Assembly: GCA_030407085.1 (NCBI GenBank)
Contig: CM059582.1
Coordinates: 87,968,001 to 88,032,000, forward strand
Origin: Trichopria drosophilae
Taxonomy: Eukaryota > Arthropoda > Insecta > Hymenoptera > Diapriidae
Length of the DNA stretch: 64,000 bases
Direction of reading: 5' to 3'
Below the pieces are notes generated by a model that was not told the origin of the DNA, did no database searches, and was given only the letters and a program-made list of their open reading frames with translations. Position numbers and translations under genes: made by a program. This document shows positions 56,276 to 64,000 of the stretch, in pieces (within the stretch, counting starts at the first letter, position 1; each line of letters starts with the position of its first letter).

Positions 56276-56752
56276 CAAAGGACAAAGGACAAAGGACAGG
56301 AAATTTTCCCCCGCGTTAATGACGAATATGTCTGTTTGCGGGTCGGCTCTCGGGTGGAGAGGTACAGGACAGAGACAGACAGTACAAGACAGAACTATAG
56401 GCAAACACAACACCCACCCAGAGCCAGTCCCCCCCTACCCCAATATCGGTACCAACAGCAGATTCGACGGTCTGTGCCTTAGCGAGTACGACGCGGGGCT
56501 TATCCCATCTTTATCCGAGATAAGACCCACGACGTACCGACCGCGGATAAGACGCTGACGATACCGATAACTGCCGACGGGGGTCGGCAGCGGTCCCAAA
56601 TTCGTACCTTCGCCCAGCAACGTTCCCCGGTTATTCCACACTGGACATAAGCAGAGAAAATTGCAGGACGGGGATTCGAACTCGGGCCCTTCGCGACGTT
56701 CAGTTCGGGCGGACTAAGACTGACGCCTTAGCCCGCACGACCATCACGCCGA
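56276..56752 (-). mobile_element. tRNA-derived SINE, copy 2
   Basis: Nearly identical to the copy at 28833-29327. A 15-bp target duplication, tatcgagacaatgga, lies at 56261-56275 and 56753-56767. The 3' tail consists of repeated gtcctttgtc words. The minus-strand head has the B box gagttcgaatcccc. Both copies contain an open 68-codon frame, explained by their near identity rather than by coding function. Confidence 0.93.
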
Positions 56753-56767
56753 TATCGAGACAATGGA

Positions 56768-57431
56768 TGTTTAGCGCTACCGCTTCTGGAAGTCTCTAGA
56801 AGGTTCCAGAAGGCGTGAGGGGAATCGGTGGAAAAGGGGAAGACATCACAGTCACGCGGTACCGCAGGAGCTAATCAGCGCGCTCCGTCTCTGGTACCGG
56901 CGGGCGGCGAAGACCGCGTTCTGGCAAGGAGGCGACGAGCCTCGGGCCATTCTCGTTCTGGCAGCGGCAGCGGCAGGACAACCTGGGCTTTGGAAGGTGA
57001 GCGTCGCTTGGTGACAAGGTAACACGAGTTCCGGAAGGCAAATCGATCTTTCTTGGTCTTAATTCTTGTCGTTTTGCTATCGCCTTCCGGGATTCGTTCA
57101 TGAATTCCTCGCTCGCGTTCCTGAGTGAAGTGCCGCGAATCATTCGTGCTTTCGTTTCGTTTCTTTTTTTTTGACTTTAAAATTTTTTGGTTCTGGTCGT
57201 TTCGGTTAAAATTAAAATGGGTCTCGTTATCTTGGAAGCATCGCGGCTAAAATGTAATTGTGGACGTAGTGCGTGTTTCGTCCTTTGCTCGGCTAGCGCG
57301 TTTCAGCAACCAAGTTCGTGCGCGGTGGGCTGGCACCACGTGGTAAAATCAAAATAATAATTTCTTTGTTCCGCGTCGCCCGGGTTGAAGTCTCAAGGAA
57401 AGTGAAAATTTCGTAACACGTAAATAATTCT
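56768..57431. other. GC-richer unassigned interval
   Basis: Base composition rises compared with the surroundings. An open frame at 56828-57022 is Arg/Ser/Gly-rich, and the word ggaaggtgagcg near 56992 could be a splice donor. This might be the 5' end of a host transcript or the leader of another element. I cannot decide. Confidence 0.3.
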
Positions 57432-57790
57432 TAAAATGGATATGGCCTTTGAATCTTATTCAAAGGGTTTAATTAACTTTAAAGAAAACCTTGTTGCGGC
57501 TATCGTCCTTGACATTGGTCAAGGAGACACTAAACTTTTCTTAATGTTTATATCATTATTAAAGTGGATATCGTCTTTGAATCTGATTCAAAGGGTTTAA
57601 TTAACCTTAAAGAAAACCTTTTTACGGCCATCGTCCTTGACAGGGATCAAGGAGATAATTGAAATGTTGTAAAGCTTAAATAACTCGTCCCGCGGATACC
57701 GCCTTCGAAGAGATTTCAAAGGGTTTAACCTATGATTCAAAAGAGACTGCCTCACGGTTATCGTCCTTGAAAATATTCAAGGAGAGCACT
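57432..57790 (+). repeat. Three tandem units of about 129 bp, each with two short hairpins
   Basis: Hairpin 1 (cctttgaat/attcaaagg, 3-base loop) is at 57446-57466, with copies at 57575-57593 and 57702-57722. Hairpin 2 (tccttgac/gtcaagga, 4-base loop) is at 57506-57525, with copies at 57634-57653 and 57764-57783. The stem of hairpin 2 keeps pairing in unit 3 by a double change (C-G to A-T). Between them, gggtttaattaac and aaagaaaacct are conserved. Confidence 0.8.
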
Positions 57791-58545
57791 CTTAACCATG
57801 CAATCTTTCACGCGTTTATTAAAATACGATACGCATTACCTTGGAATTTATTCAATCGATAAGTGCAAAGTGGTTATCATCGCTAGCAGTCAATGTGTAA
57901 ATCCTAAACCCGAAGCGTTTAGTTGGAACTCGTGGTGCAAATTCCGGCCTCGTGGCGTGTGTCGTTCCGCGGAAACAGCCGTACACGCGTTCAGGAGTGT
58001 TCGGATCAAGCGCCGCTGGCCTGCGTAGTCGAAGCTAGCGTCGATCGCGGATAAGTTGGAAATTTTGGTTACCGGCACTTTGTGCAACCGCGGAATTAAT
58101 TAATTTTTGTTCGTACCGATATTTAAATTACGATGATGGCTACGGACACCCGCTGTGGAGGTGTGGCGCGATTTTTTGTATTGAATTTTGTCCGAATGGC
58201 TCCCGGCCCCTACGGGGCATCCCAAAATGTTTGGTCAGAAAAACTTGGTTTCGTTTCGTTCTGACGTCGGGTAAATAGTGTTGAATTCGCGTTTCGGCAT
58301 CGTGACGATAGTGTGGGGTTCGGTTTTGAGGTTAACCCATCCTCGCTGTTCGTGACCGCTAGTTTCTATCGTAGAGATTCGGTTTCGAGTTTTGACTGCG
58401 CCTGCGAATACCGCCCTCTCCCGTGCCTAGGGAATCTCGGGGCTGAGCATAGCGGGCACACTATCACCTTGCGGCGCCTATAAATTCGGTATGCTTCTAC
58501 ATGCCTGGCGCCCTTATTAACATCTTGCGCGTCGTAAGGTTTTGT
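57791..58545. other. Unassigned interval, nothing recognised
   Basis: Moderately GC-rich, with small ORFs lacking motifs on both strands. Confidence 0.35.
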
Positions 58546-58632
58546 GACCCCAGGGATTCGGTTGGTTTTGTATTTCGGTTCCGGCGCCGACGGTGAAGGA
58601 ATTTTGGAGTTAAGTTTTCTGGGGGTCACAAC
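58546..58632. repeat. Short inverted pair tgtgaccccag ... ctgggggtcaca
   Basis: About 11 bases at each end are inverted with one extra G. The related word gggggtcacaac also occurs at about 54469-54480. It may mark ends of a small element. Confidence 0.45.
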
Positions 58633-59030
58633 TTATATATATATCTCGATTCTTCATAAAATGAAGTACATAACCAGGTTTAATGGTACACGTCTGACAT
58701 TGAAGAATTTAAAAAGAATTCTGTAGATCAGATCAAGTAACTTCAAACTTATAATAAGCTTAATAAAAATGGGGACGGTATTGGACTACAACAACTTTCA
58801 CCCAGAGACTCGGCCAAAAATATTAAAGTCGTTGTTTTGTATTAGATTTTTAGTAATTGAAGTCACAAATGTTTTTCTGAAGTCTAATTATATCAAATTA
58901 AACCATATTTTAGTTATTTCGCATGAATACATTTAATAAAGAAGTACCTGAACCAAATAAATGAAATTCTAAATAAAATAACAACATTCCGTTCTGCGTA
59001 GACTGATGTACTACAACTTTTTGTTCATAT
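58633..59030. other. AT-rich interval, nothing recognised
   Basis: No coding signal and no clear repeat. Confidence 0.35.
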
Positions 59031-59040
59031 GTTTTATAGG

Positions 59041-59465
59041 TGTATATTATATTTTACACATATCTTCTATTTAACATTTTCTACAGGTACAAATCTTTAT
59101 TCCACAAAATAAAAAATTCACAGAAAATATGTTTAGGAAAGTTACATCGACTATGTTGTCGTAAACGAATGGAATTTTGTTATTATAATCAAAATAATTT
59201 TCATAGTTAATGTTCTAATCAAAAGTGTTCCTATTTATATATTTATATTGTTTACTATTTTTTATATTAAAAAAGAACCTTGTATACCTTAATAGGCAAC
59301 AACATAAGTTGAATAAATATAAATTTTTATTACGACAACATTGGCAGATGTAACTTTCGTAAACATATTTTCTGTCAATTTCTTATTTTATGGAATAAAA
59401 ATATCTATCTGTAGAAAATATGAAATAGAAGATATGTGTAAAATATATACATATATTATATGTAA
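59041..59465. repeat. Palindrome with arms of about 125 bp
   Basis: tattttacacatatcttctattt ... cagaaaatatgttta ... gttacatc ... atgttgtcgtaa at 59049-59163 is repeated in inverse form at 59333-59450. About 170 bases lie between. Perfect stretches alternate with small differences. Confidence 0.75.
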
Positions 59466-59471
59466 GTATGA

Positions 59472-59567
59472 CAAGTTGTGCACTTTTCAGCTGTTTTTAG
59501 CATACTTTTACAATTTGCCATTCCTATATCTCTTGAAATTTTTTATAAAACTGGTCTACTATTTGTT
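59472..59567 (-). repeat. Inverted-repeat arm, right
   Basis: This is the inverse partner of 54933-55029. Its outer end cuts the integrase core of Gypsy-4 directly after the codons for PTGNK. Confidence 0.7.
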
Positions 59568-60010
59568 CCCGGTAGGTGTTATAGGCAAGGGACCGACAGC
59601 ATCTAATGAAATTTTTTCAAACGCATTTATCGGAGTGTCTGTAATAATCATGGGCTCTCTTACTTTCGATCTAACTAATTTTATATTTTGACAACTTTTA
59701 CATGTTCTAATATAATTTTGGACATCATCTCATAATCAGGGCCAATAAATGTTTCTCTAATTCTCCGGTATGTTTTAGTGACTCCTTTATGTCCTCCAAT
59801 TAAACTGTCATGATTTTCTAAAATTATTTCCATTCGCATATTTTCAGGAGGAATTTGTATCCTACCTCTACATATTATGATTTTAATTTTTATCGAATAA
59901 AAATATTCATATAATAATTTAAATAGACTTTCATTTGAATTTACTTCTAAAAAGTCTCCAATTTCCGATATTCTAAACGAATGTATGTTTAATCTACAGA
60001 ATACTTCTTT
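59567..60010 (-). pseudogene. Gypsy-4 end of macro domain and truncated integrase
   Basis: This continues in frame after the TGA at 60011-60013. First come a helix and FRISEIGDF, which fits the macro-domain Ile-Gly-X-Gly region in altered form. The integrase zinc domain follows with ENHDSLIGGHKGVTKTYRRI and, after a one-base frameshift near 59705, TCKSCQNIK. The core starts with ISLDAVGPLP, supplying the first catalytic Asp, and is then cut off at 59567 by the inverted-repeat arm. The similarity to Gypsy-1 in this zone (IGGHKG, KTYRR, MIITDTP) is strong. Confidence 0.78.
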
Positions 60011-60513
60011 TCAATTTTGCAATCCTATTCTTAAATTTTCCTTTAAGATATTATCATACTGATTTCTTTTAATAACTACACTAAAAACTTTATATTGACT
60101 AAAAGGAGTAATTAATACTTGACCTACTGTTGGTTTTAATGTTTTAAATTCATCTGCATTCAAAATACCTAAATCTGATAAAAGTTTCGAAATTGTTGTT
60201 ACCAATTCACAGTCTCCTGAGATAAAATGTACATAATTATCCTTACTAAAAGTAAGATTTTCTTTTACATAGCTTAAATTTTCATTAATACTATCTACCC
60301 CTTCGTTGAGTGACTTATGATCATTATCGATGCATTCATGTATTTGTAACTTACTAGAATTATCGACAAAATTAGAAGGAATTACAATCCTAGGATGCAT
60401 AACGTCTTTAAACTCCTCATTTCCTCCCTTCTTAAGATTTTGCTTATCTTCTATATTTTTGAAATTATTTTCATCTAAAAGAGTAGATAAAGCTATAGGT
60501 TTTGGCTATGTTG
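60011..60513 (-). pseudogene. Gypsy-4 macro-domain-like module
   Basis: The longest ATG-started frame is 60400-60011; the frame is open from a TAG at about 60514. NYVHFISGDCELVTTISKLL corresponds to the His/Ile-Ser-X-Asp-Cys start of TARG1-like macro domains. PTVGQVLITPFSQYKVFSVV corresponds to the GEV...RYI.YLI strand pair. The module stops at a TGA (60011-60013), and the remainder follows in the same frame. No Asp-Gly-Asn-Cys OTU motif was found here or in the upstream linker. Confidence 0.65.
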
Positions 60514-60531
60514 CGGCGTCATTATGGACGT

Positions 60532-61302
60532 CTATGGAATAGGGTTGTTTAAAATACGATCATCTATTATCAAAGGTACATATCCAGCTAAAAATTCCGT
60601 TTCGCAATTTTCATCGATAACGTTTAAATCAGGATTAAAGTTCGTTTCGGTGTTTTGAACCGATTTTCCTGTATTCTTTCCTTCTAAAAGAATTTCATTG
60701 TCTTGAATAATTTTAAAATTTTGGTTTTCAATTGCTTTTTTAGTTGTGGGTAATGACTGCATTCCCCTAGATTTTAAAATATTCTTTTCTATGTCCGATA
60801 TAGGGACATATCCTCGACCGCGAATCGAATCATCCAAAAGATCAAAAGACTCTCGCAATTCTCGGAGATTTAACGAAATTGAATCCGAGTTTTCAGAAAC
60901 TATTTTATCGTCATCGGAATAATCACTGTCATTGTCATTTTCGTTATCAGTCAAATTAATAGAGATAGGCGAGTTTTCCTCAATATCTATGTCGCTTGAC
61001 ATTTCCCCAAAAACAGTAGCACCATTCTTCTCTTGAATCGGGGTTTTACACGTAACCTCTTGATGAGCATTTGATTCTAGATTAGGAAAAGCACTTTTCC
61101 GTTTCTGAAGAATTGGAGGTTTCTCTAGTTCATCATTTGATTCTGATTCTACTATGTCTGAATCTGAATCAATTTTATTATTATTTGATGTTGTCTGAAT
61201 TGATTGTCTAATTTTGTTATCATTTGATCTTGTTCTACTAGCAATGGCATTAACGTCTATTGGAGCAGGGATCTTATTAGTTTCTTCTAATAGTTTCTTC
61301 AT
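60532..61302 (-). pseudogene. Gypsy-4 post-RNase H linker
   Basis: This 256-codon frame begins MKKLLEETNKIPAPIDVNAI and continues with ASRTRS, a word seen after RNase H in Gypsy elements. It is strongly acidic (DNENDNDSDYSDDDK) and holds GRGYVPISDIEKN and FLAGYVPLIIDD. No enzyme motif is recognised. A frameshift near 60530 separates it from the macro module. Its upstream RNase H is missing. Confidence 0.65.
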
Positions 61303-61310
61303 TACCCCAA

Positions 61311-62150
61311 TTTTTTTTTTTTTTTTTTTACTCCCATTTATTTACAATCTGTCAAGATAAGACACTAAGTAAATGTTGTATTATACAGTAAGTTATGCCT
61401 ACATAAGTTACTAACTAAAACATGTGAGTAACTCTCCCAGCGGAAAGCACTCCTAAAACTAGAGATATATTTGAAAATATAATTGATTTAAAAAGTATTA
61501 AAAAGACACTTAGTACATGAAGTACATACTGATTTAGGTGTTATAAATCATAAACGTTGAAATTTCTTCAGTCTTGCGTTTGTATAATTTCTGTGCAGTG
61601 CTGTGGCTAACTTGTTTGGATGAGTGTTAAGCCTTTCTTTGTATCTTGACTTGATAGTTGAGATTTCCTCTTCGACGGTTTGAATATTTAGTTCGGTGCG
61701 GATGTTCTCATTGGGCACAAACCATGGAGCATTAGTAAGCATTCTTAAACATTTGGATTGGAACCTTTCAAGTATATTAATATTAGATTTTGATGCACTG
61801 CCCCAGAGTTGGGCTCCGTACAACCAAACCGGTTTGAGGATAGATTTATATACAAGGATTTTGTTGGCCATGGAAAGAGAGGATTTCCCGCATAAGAGCC
61901 AGCACATCTTCCTTAGTTTTAGGTTTAGCTGTTTACGCTTCGTCCAGATATGCGTTTTCCATGTTAGCCGACGATCCAAGTGCATACCGAGATATTTGAC
62001 ATGGTCATCTTGTGGAATTGGTTTATTGGTTAAATGTATGCTTGGACATGTCAGTTTACGAAGCGTAAATGTGACATGCGTCGACTTACTTTCGTTGATC
62101 TTAATTCGCCATAGTTTGAACCATTCCTCTAGGAACCTGTATTTGAGGTT
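61311..62150 (-). mobile_element. 5'-truncated Jockey-like LINE fragment in Gypsy-4
   Basis: The minus-strand ORF 62168-61548 gives the RT C-terminus of the Jockey group: WRIKINESKSTHVTF, VKYLGMHLDRRLTWKTHI, PVWLYGAQLWGSAS and MLTNAPWFVPN, which is a diagnostic block. A 3' UTR of about 220 bases ends in a poly(A) run (poly(T) at 61311-61329 on the plus strand). The catalytic part of RT is absent. The insertion separates gag from the linker. Confidence 0.9.
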
Positions 62151-63184
62151 CACTATTTTGCATAACATTACGTCTCTGAAAATTGTTATAGTAACTCGTT
62201 CTACCTGACCATCTAGGTGAATTACTCATACCGAAATTCTGTTCAGTTGGATAATATGGAAATCCATGTGGACCATAATTCGATAATGGTACAGAGAATG
62301 GAGGGTTTCCATAATAAGGAGGATAAGGATACATGGGAGGATAAGGTAAATAAGGAGGTTAATATGGCCACATAGGTTCCATTACCTCATTATATCGCAC
62401 AGGGAAATTATCTCGCGATGTCATATCTCCCGATTTTCGTTCATTTCTTTCTCCTAACCATGAACGAGATATAGGACTATTATGAGTTTTCATAATAGGA
62501 TAATTATGCCTAATTTCATCTTTTGTACTTTCATTAATACTTTGCACATGATAGAGGGACTGAAATCCTGAACTTTTGTGTTTTATTCTCAATTCCAATC
62601 TTTCAGCACAACGCAAAGCTTCATCTAGATTTTTAGGATCACGCGCGTCAACTAAACCCTAAATCTCGTCCGGTAGACCCCTTAAAAATGACTCTAACGC
62701 ACAATCATTTAGAGGCTTCACCATTTCAGAGGCGCCAACGCCATATGTATCTTTTAAAACAGAAGTTGCTCCTGACAGCAACATATTTAAACGATCATAA
62801 AAATCAGATACTGTCTCTCCTCGTTTCATCTGAATTTGTTGTATTTCATGTATATAAAATGGATAATTTTTTCCAGACGCGAATCTATTCTTTAAATGCC
62901 TAAGTAATCAAATCACCTACATTTACAAAAGTCTTTCCAAAAATGCTATCACGAGCTGTACCTTGTCATTTCCCAATAATGCTATTAATTAGAGATTTTT
63001 CAAATTCATCAGGTACGTTCGCAGATGCATTTTGAACATCTGACAAAAAATTCTTAAGGGGCATATTTTTTCCATCAAAATAAGGAATGCTTGACATGGC
63101 ATTTTGTAAAATCATGCACTCTGATATAGTAGTCATTAATTTAGTCGTTTCGTCCATTTTGCGATTTAAAAAAAATATAAACAA
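62140..63184 (-). pseudogene. Gypsy-4 gag, with stops
   Basis: The N-terminus (63157 down) reads MDETTKLMTTISEC and SIPYFDGKNMPLKNF, the standard start of this gag class. Further down, in one of the frames, are RGETVSDFYDRLNMLL and LNDCALESFLRGLPDEI followed by a TAG near 62660, and then ARDPKNLDEALRCAERLEL. These define a good retrotransposon gag. The C-terminal part is rich in Tyr, Pro, Gly and Asn (MYPYPPYYGNPPFS) and has no zinc knuckle. It ends at the LINE junction. Confidence 0.8.
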
Positions 63185-64000
63185 AAAATAAAATAAATAT
63201 ATAAATAAAACAAAACAAAAATATTCTATAAAAATATAATTAATTATTATTAATAATTTTATAGTAAATTATTCTTAAAACTGAAATGTTAAATAAAAAT
63301 TAAAAATAATTTATAAGTTGAATTATTATAATTCGTTTCTATGAAATTGCATAACATTCAAAAACCTTTTCAAGAGTCAAAACAAATAATTTGAAAATGC
63401 CTTTAAATAATTGGACTATAACCGAATACGATGCAAAATAATAATTAACATTGATTTTGTAAAAATTTATTGGTGTTCAAACTTCATATATAATAAAAAT
63501 CTATAAATGTTATCAATCATTTAAGTACATGCATTAATTTAAATAATAACTCTGCGGGGAAAATAATCATAATATGATTCACACAGCAGGTCATCATTTA
63601 AACCCAAAATAACTTTCATCTATTTCAACCTAATGCAATAAAATAAAAAAACTCAACAAAATTTAATATTAAACTAATGCAAATGGTAAAATCAAATATT
63701 TCAATTTGCACAGAAAACAATCGCCTATTAAAAATTATAAAATAAATTACTTTAATAAATCAAATTCCTTATTATTAAATTTAAATACCAACTATATTAT
63801 TTTATTCTACGAAAACGCATAACGTTCAAAGGCCTTTCCGAGAATCAAAACAAATAATTTGGTAAGCCTTTGAATGTTTGAATGTAATATAAAAATAAAA
63901 TACTTTCAAATTAATTTTATGAAATTACGAAATTATTATTCTATTTGTGTTTTTTTTTTGTAAGCAATGTAATGTTTTAATAATATTTTAGCAATGTAAT
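63185..64000. other. AT-rich leader or LTR side of Gypsy-4, with an internal duplication
   Basis: The segments at 63345-63415 and 63815-63880 share gcataac(a/g)ttcaaa, gag(t/a)atcaaaacaaataattt and gcctttgaat-like words, about 465 bases apart. This could be part of the 5' LTR or leader. No LTR boundary is visible before the window ends. Confidence 0.45.

Larger units (their letters stand above)
59567..63184 (-). mobile_element. Gypsy-4: second macro-domain-bearing Gypsy element, minus strand
   Basis: From high to low coordinates there are gag (63184-62140), a Jockey-like LINE fragment (62150-61311), the linker after RNase H (61302-60532), a macro-like domain (60513-about 59890) and the start of integrase (to 59567). 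Protease, RT and RNase H are missing between gag and linker. The 3' end is cut at 59567. It is clearly a different lineage from Gypsy-1 by sequence, but the domain order is the same. Confidence 0.82.

Noticed and set aside
56828..57022. First exon of a host gene ending at a ggtgagcg donor
   Set aside because: No second exon, domain or codon signal was found; it is kept only as a possibility in the interval note.

Overview
The window is eukaryotic repeat DNA, almost certainly from an arthropod and most likely an insect. It is AT-rich and carries Ty3/Gypsy and BEL/Pao LTR retrotransposons, APE-type LINEs, tRNA-derived SINEs, and several terminal-inverted-repeat and fold-back elements. I found no convincing host gene. 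The element mix resembles hymenopteran (ant or wasp) genomes, but that is an impression, not a proof.

Layout. (1) 1-5288: 3' part of a Gypsy-type element (Gypsy-1, + strand) with RNase H, a long linker, an OTU-type cysteine protease domain, a macro domain, integrase, a small transmembrane ORF, polypurine tract and 3' LTR. (2) 5289-9406: a second, decayed Gypsy element (Gypsy-2, +). (3) 11.3-15.9 kb: a BEL/Pao element on the minus strand with long open gag and pol but no protease. (4) 19-40.4 kb: a multi-layer nest. A palindromic inverted-repeat element bearing tRNA-like modules ('T') is split by LINE-A (+, 21559-35446, 12-bp target duplication). LINE-A is split by LINE-B (-, 24231-32845). LINE-B is split by a TIR element (27.47-30.85 kb) that holds a 5S-rRNA-like sequence, a tandem array, a SINE and a fold-back array. 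(5) 41.5-50.7 kb: Gypsy-3 on the minus strand with LTRs, gag, a broken pol and an AT-hook tail. (6) 50.7-59.6 kb: satellite-like arrays, a MITE, a second fold-back array, a second SINE copy with a 15-bp target duplication, and a three-unit array of RNA-like hairpins. (7) 59.6-63.2 kb: Gypsy-4 on the minus strand, which also has a macro-type domain just before integrase and is interrupted by a Jockey-like LINE fragment.

The most interesting signal is that Gypsy-1 and Gypsy-4, two clearly different elements on opposite strands, both carry a macro-domain-like module between RNase H/linker and integrase, and Gypsy-1 adds an OTU-type domain. I read this as an accessory module acting on ubiquitin and ADP-ribose signalling in one lineage of Gypsy elements. 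Gypsy-2, Gypsy-3 and the BEL element lack it. Both macro domains also carry an in-frame TGA at nearly the same place.

Nearly every coding unit is damaged by stops, frameshifts or nested insertions, so the region is a graveyard of elements. The BEL pol and the Gypsy-1 integrase are the least decayed.
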